A stretch of 61,569 bases of DNA from Pseudonocardia asaccharolytica DSM 44247 = NBRC 16224 (GTDB lineage: Bacteria; Actinomycetota; Actinomycetes; Mycobacteriales; Pseudonocardiaceae): NCBI RefSeq assembly GCF_000423625.1, contig NZ_AUII01000027.1, positions 1-61,569 of the forward strand, given 5' to 3'. The notes below the pieces were generated by a model. The model worked only from the letters and a program-made list of their open reading frames with translations, was not told the origin of the DNA and did not search any database. The translations under genes were made by a program, and so were the position numbers. This document shows positions 47,056-58,488 of this stretch, piece by piece (positions within the stretch are counted from its first letter, which is position 1; every line of letters starts with the position of its first letter).

Positions 47056-47081
47056 TCGATGTGGCAGAGCGTTCCTAGCGT
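47053..47081 (+). promoter_or_regulatory. Sigma-70-type promoter of rocD
   Basis: -35 TTGTCG at 47053-47058 and -10 TAGCGT at 47076-47081 are separated by 17 bases. The predicted transcript starts near 47088, about 20 bases before the preferred ATG at 47108. Confidence 0.55.
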
Positions 47082-47107
47082 GGGAGATGTCCCTGCCGGA
47101 GGTGCGC

Positions 47108-48331
<1,224 letters not shown>

Positions 48332-48382
48332 GGGGAGCCTGCGGAGCGAACGAGCAGCGCGGAGCGACAGCATCGAGAAGGA

Positions 48383-49051
48383 TCATCCGGTGCGGCGGAA
48401 CGGCCGGCCCGCGGCTCCCCCGGCGACCAGCAGTTCGGGGCGCAGAGCGCCGAACAGCATCGTGAGCAGGAGCTCCGCGGCCTGCTCGTGGGGTTCGTGC
48501 GGCCGGTTGATGCTGCGGATCAGGAGCAGGTTGATGATGAATCCGCTGATCTCGGTGGCCGGCGGGTAGGCGTGCAGCGCTCCGGCGAGCTGGCCGTAGG
48601 TGACGAGGCCGTGTATCGCCGAGGTCAGCGGGACGAGGATCCGTGGGTCCTGCTCGTCGTCGGGACGGGGTGGGCCCCCGACCCGGATCGTGTAGTCCTG
48701 CGCCGCCGCGCAGAACGCCGCGGTGAGGGCCCGATACCGCCAGCAGACCCTCGTCAGGGCGCCGATGTGGTCGATCAGCGCGTCGACGACCGGACGACCC
48801 TGGTCCAGGTCGATTGCCGCCTGCGCGAGGACGGGCCCGACGAGCGGGGCGTAGACGTGCCCGATCAGGGCATGTTTGGTGGGGAAGTGGTTGTAGGCCG
48901 TCGCGGTGCTGACCCCGGCGGCCGCGGCGACGTCCTCCACCCGCGTCTGCAGCCAGCCTCTGGCGCTGAATGCCGCAGCTGCGGAATCGAGTAACGCCCG
49001 ACGCGTACGGTCACGCTTTGTGCGCGCAGCCCGAGTGTGGGCGTCACCCAT
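48383..49051 (-). CDS. TetR family transcriptional regulator
   Basis: 222 residues. The N-terminal HTH is RVEDVAAAAGVSTATAYNHFPTKHAL, followed by a helical ligand-binding domain. M45 of the open frame (49051) is chosen because the conserved helix 1 starts about 10 residues later; ATG 49075 is an alternative. A palindrome at 49121-49135 lies upstream and is a likely autoregulatory site. No metabolic target can be assigned. Confidence 0.88.
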   Translation of the reverse strand: MGDAHTRAARTKRDRTRRALLDSAAAAFSARGWLQTRVEDVAAAAGVSTATAYNHFPTKHALIGHVYAPLVGPVLAQAAIDLDQGRPVVDALIDHIGALTRVCWRYRALTAAFCAAAQDYTIRVGGPPRPDDEQDPRILVPLTSAIHGLVTYGQLAGALHAYPPATEISGFIINLLLIRSINRPHEPHEQAAELLLTMLFGALRPELLVAGGAAGRPFRRTG

Positions 49052-49369
49052 TCGAGTATCTCGGGCGTCCTTCATCTGCGGAGAGTAATGACTTCGGGCC
49101 CAATCTCTCTTGACTCCAACTTGGGTATCACCCAAACTGCTTATTGCTGCAAGTAGTGCAAGCAACTGAAGGACGCAGGGCACAGCGGCCTTCAGGCACG
49201 ACGGGGATGTCGGTCACGCCGATCGCCGGGACCTGAACGCATCAGAGCGGCCGTCCGGTATCCCCGGCACTGGCCACAGCCTCCGGGTGTCGCCGGCAGA
49301 CGGCGGCGGTCGAGCTGGGGACCACGATACCGGCCGGCTCGGCCGGGGCGTGGGGAGGGGAACCCGAAG
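49052..49369. other. Divergent regulatory region between TetR and sigma factor genes
   Basis: 318 bases without a gene. It contains a CGAG-ATA-CTCG mini-dyad near the TetR start, a TTGGGT-ATC-ACCCAA palindrome at 49121-49135 and an AT-richer stretch at 49136-49160. The sigma factor's ribosome site GGGGAGGGGAA ends 9 bases before its ATG. Both transcripts should start here. Confidence 0.6.
49121..49135. promoter_or_regulatory. TTGGGT-N3-ACCCAA palindrome, predicted TetR operator
   Basis: Perfect 6-bp arms around ATC, about 70 bases upstream of the TetR start. TTGACT at 49110-49115 lies just to the left, so repressor binding could also affect a rightward promoter. Confidence 0.55.
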
Positions 49370-50185
49370 ATGACCGCGACCGCTGGCCACCGGTTCAACG
49401 GCACGTCCGGCACTCCAGCCACAGCAGCCCGGCCCCGGGAGACCAAGGGGGCCGGGGATCCCTCCGCCGGCACCTCAGCGGTGTCGGACCGCTCCGGCGC
49501 CCCGGTCGACGGCGCCGAGATCGCCGAGGCCAATGAGGCCAGTAGATCCACGGCGGCCCCCGGCGTCGCGACCCGGCTCGAATCGCTCATCGGGGATGCG
49601 GTCGTCGGCGATCCCGCTGCCCGCGCCGCGCTGCTCACCGAGATCCACCCCCTGGTGCTGCGCTACTGCCGCGCCAGGCTCGGCCGTCAGGAGACCCCGG
49701 TCGGCTCCGCCGACGACGTCGCTCAGGACGTATGCCTGGCCGTGGTCAGCGCGCTGCCCACGTACACGGTCAAGGGTCTGTCCTTCCGGGCCTTCGTCTA
49801 CGGCATCGCCGCGCACAAGGTGACCGATGCGTATCGGGCGATCGGGCGCAACCGGTCCGAGCCCGTCGCCGAGGTCCCCGACGCCGTGGTCGGCGACCGC
49901 GGGCCGGAGAACCGGGTGTTGTCCAGGGAGCTCGGTGAGTGGGTCGGGGAGCTGCTGCACATCCTGACCCCGCGCCAACGGGAGGTGATCGTGCTGCGGT
50001 TGGCGGTGGGCCTCAACGCCGAGGAGACGGCGGAGGCCGTGCGCTCGACACCGGGAGCGGTTCGCGTGACCCAGCACCGCGCGCTCGGACGGCTGCGCGA
50101 GTACCTGCTCGACCGGCAGCTGGCGCGCCCGGCCACCGGCGAGGTCACCGAAGGTCTCGAACCGGTCGACTCCTGGGTCGGCTGA
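49370..50185 (+). CDS. RNA polymerase sigma factor, SigD/ShbA-like ECF type
   Basis: 271 residues. The N-terminal 65-70 residues are low-complexity (Ala/Thr/Gly rich). Region 2 follows (HPLVLRYCRARLG, DDVAQDVCLAVVSALPTY, FVYGIAAHKVTDAYRA), then region 4 (LTPRQREVIVLRLAVGLNAEETAEAV, RVTQHRALGRLREYL). It resembles the actinobacterial SigD/ShbA group, which controls growth-related or principal sigma gene transcription. No anti-sigma gene is adjacent. The long N-terminal extension is unusual for an ECF factor. Confidence 0.87.
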   Translation: MTATAGHRFNGTSGTPATAARPRETKGAGDPSAGTSAVSDRSGAPVDGAEIAEANEASRSTAAPGVATRLESLIGDAVVGDPAARAALLTEIHPLVLRYCRARLGRQETPVGSADDVAQDVCLAVVSALPTYTVKGLSFRAFVYGIAAHKVTDAYRAIGRNRSEPVAEVPDAVVGDRGPENRVLSRELGEWVGELLHILTPRQREVIVLRLAVGLNAEETAEAVRSTPGAVRVTQHRALGRLREYLLDRQLARPATGEVTEGLEPVDSWVG

Positions 50186-50259
50186 GCCCTCCGCTGGCCA
50201 CTGGGGGTACCCTGTCCGGCGATCAACTCACCGTTGTCGATCGGGCACAGGGAGGGCAC

Positions 50260-50673
50260 GTGTCGGCTGGTCAGATCGCCGCGCTGATCGCCGCAGGAGC
50301 CTTCGTGGTCCTCGTGGTGTTCCTGGTGGTTTCGTTGGTAAAGCTCGGCCGCACCCTCGACGAGGCGACCGTCGCGATCCGCAAGGCCCATGAGGGCAGC
50401 GCCCCGCTGCTGACCGACGCGCAGACCACGCTGCACCAGGTCAACACCCAGCTGGAACGGGTCGACGGCATCACCTCCAGCGCCCGCACGGTCTCGAGCA
50501 ACGTCTCGGTGCTGACGTCGTTGTTCACCGCGACGCTGGGCGGCCCGCTGGTGCGGGCCGCCGCTTTCTCCTACGGTCTGAGCAAGGCCATCAAGGCGCG
50601 CAGGGCAGGCAAGGAAGCCGGTGCGCACGCGCTGCGCGCGGGTGTTCGCGGCACGCGGCGGAGGAAGAAGTGA
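50260..50673 (+). CDS. DUF948 family membrane-anchored protein
   Basis: 137 residues. One N-terminal membrane segment ([21 protein letters not shown]) precedes a predicted coiled coil ([17 protein letters not shown] to about residue 85) and a basic tail ending RRRKK. GTG 50260 has GGAGG at 50251-50255. It overlaps the next small gene by 4 bases. The pair precedes alaS as in many actinobacteria; the role is unknown. Confidence 0.88.
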   Translation: MSAGQIAALIAAGAFVVLVVFLVVSLVKLGRTLDEATVAIRKAHEGSAPLLTDAQTTLHQVNTQLERVDGITSSARTVSSNVSVLTSLFTATLGGPLVRAAAFSYGLSKAIKARRAGKEAGAHALRAGVRGTRRRKK

Positions 50674-50966
50674 AGCGGCTGTTCTGGCTCGGTATCGGGC
50701 TCGCGGCGGGAGCCTACGCCACCCGCCGCGCCTCGCAGGCCGCACAGAACCTCACCCCGGCCGGGCTCGGGGCCAATATCGCCGACGGGCTGCGCGAGCT
50801 CGGGGCGGGGTTGGGCGCCTTCGGCGCCGAGGTGCGCGCCGGGATGATGACCCGCGAACGGGAGCTCGCCGATCTCGTCGAGCGGCAGACCGGCACCCCC
50901 GTCCCGACGCTGGCCGACGCGCTGACCGAGGAACCCACCCCGCGAGCGCGCCGGGCGGGGCGGTAG
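50670..50966 (+). CDS. DUF6167-like small protein
   Basis: 98 residues. A short hydrophobic N-terminus ([19 protein letters not shown]) is followed by an amphipathic helix and a Pro/Arg-rich end. The GTG overlaps the DUF948 stop (GTGA), so the two are translated together. A membrane-associated partner of the upstream protein is a reasonable inference. Function unknown. Confidence 0.82.
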   Translation: MKRLFWLGIGLAAGAYATRRASQAAQNLTPAGLGANIADGLRELGAGLGAFGAEVRAGMMTRERELADLVERQTGTPVPTLADALTEEPTPRARRAGR

Positions 50967-51040
50967 ACCGGTCCCCGGCCGGTGGCCGCCCTGCCGCCGC
51001 CGCATCCGACGTCCGTATCCCGCAGAGAGCCGTTCGCCCC

Positions 51041-53704
<2,664 letters not shown>

Positions 53705-53738
53705 TCCGGGCCGCCACCATGTGGATGCGGGGAATGCG

Positions 53739-54173
53739 GTGAGCGGGCCCGGCCGCGGGCGCCGGCTCGGGATCGATGTCGGGACGGTGCGGATCGGCGT
53801 CGCGCTGAGCGACCCCGATGGGGTGCTGGCGACTCCGCTCACGACCGTGCCGCGCGACGCGGGGGGCGGGGCCGATCTGCGCGCGATCGCCGATCTGGTC
53901 GCGGAGCACGAGGTCGTGCAGGTCATCGTGGGGCTGCCACGGACCCTGGCCGGCCGCGAAGGACCCGCGGCCAAGGCGGCGCAGGCGTTCGCGGCCGGGC
54001 TGGCCGGCGTGCTCGACGTGTCGGTCGCACTGGCCGACGAGCGGCTCACCACCGTGGTCGCCACCCGGCAGCTGCGCGACCGCGGAATCAAGGCGCGCAA
54101 GCAGCGGGCAGTGGTCGACCAGGTCGCGGCGGTCGGCATCCTGCAGGGCTGGCTCGATGCGCAGCGTCGCTGA
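53739..54173 (+). CDS. ruvX: RuvX/YqgF family putative pre-16S rRNA nuclease
   Basis: 144 residues, RNase H-like fold. [31 protein letters not shown] and DERLTTVVA carry the expected acidic residues, and the end [18 protein letters not shown] is typical. GTG 53739 follows GGGGA. It lies between alaS and mltG. Confidence 0.93.
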   Translation: MSGPGRGRRLGIDVGTVRIGVALSDPDGVLATPLTTVPRDAGGGADLRAIADLVAEHEVVQVIVGLPRTLAGREGPAAKAAQAFAAGLAGVLDVSVALADERLTTVVATRQLRDRGIKARKQRAVVDQVAAVGILQGWLDAQRR

Positions 54174-54277
54174 TCCCGGGAAGTCGATCTTGTCGAGCCT
54201 CGGCCGAGCCGGGCAGGCGCCATGCCGATACGCTGCCGGGCTGTGAACCCCGCTCGTCACCCCGCTGTGGCCGATCC

Positions 54278-55471
54278 GTGAGCGAGCGGGTGACCACCGT
54301 CCCGACCCGCCTCGCCCAGCTCGCCGCCCGGCGAGCCGAGATGCGAGCCCGGGCCCGCCGCCGTCGCCGCCGGGCCGGCATCGTCGCACTGGCCCTGCTC
54401 GTGCTGTTCGGCATCGGGGCCGGCGGTGGCGCCATCCTGCTCGGGTGGTTCAACGAGGACTACGAGGGCACCGGTGAGGGCCACGTCGTGGTCCGGGTGC
54501 TCGACGGCGACTCCACCACGCGGATCGGGGAGATGCTCGCCGACCGTGGGGTCGTGGCCAACGCCAAGGCGTTCACCAGCGCCGCGGCGCGCAACGGCCG
54601 GATCCGTTCGGTACAGCCCGGCTACTACCAGATGCACCGGAAGATGTCGGGTGCGGCGGCGGTCAGCATGCTGCTGGACCCGGCGTCGCGGGTCGGGCAC
54701 CTCGACATCCGGGGCGGCGTCCAGCTCGACGACACGCGCGCGCCGAACGGCGCCGTGACCCCCGGCGTGCTCAGCCTGATCGCCCAGGCCAGCTGCGCGG
54801 TCTTCGACGGCCAGCGACGCTGCGTCGGGGTCGAGGACCTGCGGCAGGTGATGGCCGAGACCGACCCCGCCGAACTGGGCGTCCCGGACTGGGCCGTCCA
54901 GGACGTCCGCCGCGCCGACCCGGCCCGTCGGCTGGAAGGCCTGTTCATGCCGGGCGTCTACGACATCGCGCCGGGCACGCCGGCGGTCGAGGTGCTCCGC
55001 GGCGTGCTCGCGGTCTCGGTGGCCCGGCTGGAGTCCACCGGCATCGCCGACGACGCCCGCGCGATGGGTTTCGATCCCTACCAGGTCCTGGTGGTCGCGT
55101 CGCTGGTGGAGAAGGAGGCGATCACGCCGGATATGCCCAAGGTGGCCAGGGTGGTCTACAACCGGCTCGATGCCGGCCAGCGGCTCGAACTCGACTCCAC
55201 GGTGAATTATCCGCTCGACGTGCAGGCGCTGCGGACCACCGCGGCGGCGCGGGCGCAGGTGGGCCCGTACAACACCTACGCGGTCACCGGGCTGCCCCCG
55301 ACGCCCATCGCCGCCGCGGGCAAGACCGCGGTGGCCGCGGCGCTCGCCCCGCAGCCGGGCCCGTGGACGTTCTTCGTGCGCTGCGAGCAGGCCGGTACGT
55401 CGTGTTTCAGCACCTCTTTGGGCGAGCACGAGGAGAACGTGCGCCAAGCCATCGCCAACGGGGCGTTCTGA
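54278..55471 (+). CDS. mltG: MltG, endolytic murein transglycosylase
   Basis: 397 residues. A basic N-terminus precedes a membrane anchor (about 34-57, IVALALLVLFGIGAGGGAIL). A LysM-like region (VVRVLDGDSTTRIGEMLADRGVV) precedes the YceG catalytic domain with the glutamate in ASLVEKEAITPDMPKVA and YNTYAVTGLPPTPI. It cleaves nascent glycan strands and limits their length. The stop overlaps the next ORF. Confidence 0.95.
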   Translation: MSERVTTVPTRLAQLAARRAEMRARARRRRRRAGIVALALLVLFGIGAGGGAILLGWFNEDYEGTGEGHVVVRVLDGDSTTRIGEMLADRGVVANAKAFTSAAARNGRIRSVQPGYYQMHRKMSGAAAVSMLLDPASRVGHLDIRGGVQLDDTRAPNGAVTPGVLSLIAQASCAVFDGQRRCVGVEDLRQVMAETDPAELGVPDWAVQDVRRADPARRLEGLFMPGVYDIAPGTPAVEVLRGVLAVSVARLESTGIADDARAMGFDPYQVLVVASLVEKEAITPDMPKVARVVYNRLDAGQRLELDSTVNYPLDVQALRTTAAARAQVGPYNTYAVTGLPPTPIAAAGKTAVAAALAPQPGPWTFFVRCEQAGTSCFSTSLGEHEENVRQAIANGAF

Positions 55472-56337
55472 TCGCCCGGTCCATCCGCTCCGAGGTCGAC
55501 CACGGCGTCGCCGAGCTGGTCGAGGATCCGGACCGGCCCATGTCCTGGACGTTGCTGGTCGACGGCACCGCCCAGTCACACGTCGATCTGACCGACCCGA
55601 CGCACCTCGAGTTCGAGTACGTCCGCCGCCTCGGCCACGTCCTCGACGCCGCGGCCCCACCCGCCGCTCCGCTGCGGGTGCTCCACCTGGGAGGTGGCGC
55701 GTGGACCCTGCCGCGTTACGTCGCTGCGACGCGGCCGGGGTCGGGGCAGCGGGTCGTCGAGCTCGACGGCGCGCTGGCCGAGCTCATCGCCGCCCGGCTG
55801 CCCGCCGACGGGCTCGGCCTGGAGGTACGCGTCGGGGACGCCCGCGCCGAGCTCGCGCGGGTCCCGGACGCCTCGGTGGATGTGCTCGTCGTCGACGTGT
55901 TCGCGGGCGCGCGGATACCGGCCCACCTGACCTCGGTGGCGTTCGTCGGCGCGGCGGCACGCGTGCTCGCCCCCGGTGGCCTGTACGCCGCGAACCTGGC
56001 CGACGGTGCGCCGCTGGAGTTCGCGAAATCGCAGGTGGCGACCGCGCGGGCGGCGCTGCCGGAGCTGGCCGTGATCGCCGCCCCGGACGTGCTGCGCGGA
56101 CGCCGGTTCGGCAACCTCGTGCTCGTCGCGGGCCGTGAGCCGCTACCGCTGGCCGCGCTCATCAGAGCGGCGGCCGGCGATCCGTTCCCGGCGAGGGTCG
56201 AACACAGCCGTGCGTTGGGTCGGTTCTGCGCCGGGGCGCCGGTGGTGACCGATGCGACGGCCCGCCCGTCGCCGGTGCCGCCGCCGGGGTTCTTCGGCAG
56301 GCCGGAGCCTCAGCCCGACAGCTCGGCCCAGCCGTAG
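55468..56337 (+). CDS. Spermidine synthase-like methyltransferase-fold protein
   Basis: About 289 residues. LRVLHLGGGAWTLPRYVA matches the SAM/dcSAM-binding loop, followed by RVVELDGALAEL, VRVGDARAELA and VLVVDVFAGARIP. Coding homology begins at IARSIRSEVDHG, immediately after the mltG stop. No ATG, GTG or TTG lies at the expected place, only CTG (55468, in CTGA) or ATC. In-frame GTG 55402 would overlap mltG by 70 bases. Polyamine synthesis is not proven; many actinobacterial members are of unknown function. Confidence 0.8.
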   Translation: MIARSIRSEVDHGVAELVEDPDRPMSWTLLVDGTAQSHVDLTDPTHLEFEYVRRLGHVLDAAAPPAAPLRVLHLGGGAWTLPRYVAATRPGSGQRVVELDGALAELIAARLPADGLGLEVRVGDARAELARVPDASVDVLVVDVFAGARIPAHLTSVAFVGAAARVLAPGGLYAANLADGAPLEFAKSQVATARAALPELAVIAAPDVLRGRRFGNLVLVAGREPLPLAALIRAAAGDPFPARVEHSRALGRFCAGAPVVTDATARPSPVPPPGFFGRPEPQPDSSAQP

Positions 56338-56413
56338 ACGTGGTCGAACCGTTTGGGCCGCCGGGAGCCGGGTAGCCGGGACCACTGATCCGGAGCAACT
56401 CGACGGAGAAGCC

Positions 56414-58237
56414 ATGGCTGCAGGCACCGAGGTCGTCCAGACTCGCATCCCCGCCCGGATGGACCGACTGCCGTGGGTCCGATGGCACTGGTTGATCGTC
56501 ATGTCGCTCGGCACCGTGTGGGTGCTCGACGGTCTCGAGGTGACGATCAAGGGTGCGGTCGGTGCGCAGCTGACCCAGAGCCTGGGCTTCTCGACCGTCC
56601 AGGTGGCGGGCTCCGCCTCGATCTACATCTTCGGGGCGATTTCCGGAGCACTGTTCTGGGGGTACCTCACCGACAAGTTCGGCCGCAAGAAGCTGTTCCT
56701 GATCACCCTGGGCGTCTACATGGTCGGGGTCTTCGCGACCAGCCTCACCGGGGCGGCCGGCCTGGGTTACGAGTACCTCTGGTTCGCCGTGGCCCGGTTC
56801 ATCACGGGTTTCGGCATCGGCGGTGAGTACGCCGCCATCAACTCCGCGATCGACGAGCTGATGCCGGCCCGGGTGCGCGGGCGGATCTCGCTGGCGATCA
56901 ACGGCAGCTACTGGCTCGGGGCGCTGCTCGCCGCGTCGCTCGGCTATCTGTACCTCACCTCCCTGCCGTCCGACCTGGGCTGGCGGATCGCCTTCGGGAC
57001 CGGCGCGCTGCTGGCGATCGGGATCCTGCTGCTGCGGCTGTTCGTCCCGGAGAGCCCCCGGTGGTTGCTCACCCACGGCCGCGCCGAGGAGGCCGAGCGG
57101 GTGACCCGAGGGATCGAGTCGCAGGTTGAGGAGGAGGTCGACGAGCCGCTGCCGGAGGCCACCGAGGAGATGTCGCTGCGGCAGCGGGAGGCGGTCGGCT
57201 TCGTCGAGATCGCCAAGACCGTCTTCGTCCTCTACCCGAAGCGTGCGGTGGTGGGCTTCTCGCTGATGGGCGCGCAGGCGTTCCTCTACAACGCCATCTT
57301 CTTCACCTACGGGCTGATGCTGACCACCTTCTACGGCATCGACCCGGCAACCGTGGGCCTGTACCTGATCCCGTTCGCGGCCGGCAACTTTCTCGGGCCG
57401 CTGCTGCTGGGCCCGCTGTTCGACAACTGGGGACGGCGGGTGATGATCCCCGGGACGTTCATCCTGTCCGGGCTGCTCACGGTCCTCGTCGGATGGTTGT
57501 TCTCGGCCGGGCTGCTCACCGTCGTCCTGCTCACCGCCGGCTGGGTGGTGATCTTCTTCTTCGCCTCGGCCGCGGCCAGCGCCGGCTACCTGACGGTGAG
57601 CGAGACGTTCCCGATGGAGATCCGGGCGATGGTCATCGCCTTCTTCTACGCGATCGCCACCGCCATCGGCGGGATCCTCGGCCCGATCTTCTTCGGCAAC
57701 CTCATCGCGACCGAGACCCGGACGAACCTCTTCTACGGCTACCTCGTCGGTGCAACGGTGATGATCGCGGCCGGGATCGTGCACTACTTCCTCGGGCTCG
57801 CGACCGAGAAACGTTCGCTGGAGGGCATCGCCGCGCCGCTGTCCGTGCAGGAGGCGCGCGAGCAGGAGGAGGCGCAGCGGGGCCGAGGCCCTGCTGCCGG
57901 GCATCCGGCGCGCCCGGACGCGGCCGGGGCCGGCGCCGCGGGCAGGTCCTACCGGCCGTCCCACGGCTACAGCGGACTGCCGATGGCGATGGGCCCCGAG
58001 GGACCGGACCGGGAGATCGCCGGCGAGCTGGAAATCCTGGTGCGTGCCCTCGCCGAGGGCGGCCCGGCCACCCGCAGCGAGCTGAGCCGGCGGGTGAGAT
58101 CGCGCTACTGGGGACCCGGCCGGTTCCGCCAGGCGCTCCGCGCGGGCCTCGCCGAACACCGGATCGTCCGGGCCGGTCGGGCCAGGTTCGGGGCGGCGAC
58201 CTCGGAGCAGGAACGACTCGGCACGGGGGGACGGTGA
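56414..58237 (+). CDS. MFS transporter (sugar/metabolite:H+ symporter type) with C-terminal winged-helix-like domain
   Basis: 607 residues. Residues 1-465 form a 12-helix MFS transporter with GYLTDKFGRKKLF, GFGIGGEYAAINSAIDELMP, PESPRWLL and SETFPMEIRAM, typical of the metabolite symporter/sugar porter group. A Gly/Pro linker (about 475-528) then leads to a domain at 530-595 (ELEILVRALAEGGPATRSEL, YWGPGRFRQALRAGLAEHRI) that looks like a winged helix. GGAGAAGCC precedes the ATG. The fusion suggests transport coupled to sensing or gene control, or simply a protein-interaction tail. Confidence 0.85.
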   Translation: MAAGTEVVQTRIPARMDRLPWVRWHWLIVMSLGTVWVLDGLEVTIKGAVGAQLTQSLGFSTVQVAGSASIYIFGAISGALFWGYLTDKFGRKKLFLITLGVYMVGVFATSLTGAAGLGYEYLWFAVARFITGFGIGGEYAAINSAIDELMPARVRGRISLAINGSYWLGALLAASLGYLYLTSLPSDLGWRIAFGTGALLAIGILLLRLFVPESPRWLLTHGRAEEAERVTRGIESQVEEEVDEPLPEATEEMSLRQREAVGFVEIAKTVFVLYPKRAVVGFSLMGAQAFLYNAIFFTYGLMLTTFYGIDPATVGLYLIPFAAGNFLGPLLLGPLFDNWGRRVMIPGTFILSGLLTVLVGWLFSAGLLTVVLLTAGWVVIFFFASAAASAGYLTVSETFPMEIRAMVIAFFYAIATAIGGILGPIFFGNLIATETRTNLFYGYLVGATVMIAAGIVHYFLGLATEKRSLEGIAAPLSVQEAREQEEAQRGRGPAAGHPARPDAAGAGAAGRSYRPSHGYSGLPMAMGPEGPDREIAGELEILVRALAEGGPATRSELSRRVRSRYWGPGRFRQALRAGLAEHRIVRAGRARFGAATSEQERLGTGGR

Positions 58238-58485
58238 CCGCGATGTCTCGCCCCGTCGCCTGCCGGGTGCTCGGCTGCAGATGGGACTTCCGGGCCGCCG
58301 GCGACACCGTGATGTGGACGTGTGCCCGCGGGTGCGGCGGGGGAGGGCGCGCGTGCACCGCTGGCGCCGAGGAGGCCCAGCGGCTGGTCCGCCAGCTCGA
58401 CCGCGGCCGTCCGGGTCCCCCGCTGGGTCTGCTCGCGCTGCTCGGCGGGATTGTGCACCGACCCCGCAGCGGATTCCGCGGGTAG
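58234..58485 (+). CDS. Small Cys-rich (zinc-ribbon-like) protein
   Basis: 83 residues from GTG 58234 (ATG 58243 alternative, after a G-rich leader). Two cysteine pairs, CRVLGC and CARGC, flank a WDF...MWT segment, resembling a short zinc ribbon. The C-terminal half is Leu/Gly rich. It overlaps the transporter stop by 4 bases (GTGA), so it is co-translated with it. Function unknown. Confidence 0.65.
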   Translation: MTAMSRPVACRVLGCRWDFRAAGDTVMWTCARGCGGGGRACTAGAEEAQRLVRQLDRGRPGPPLGLLALLGGIVHRPRSGFRG

Positions 58486-58488
58486 CGG

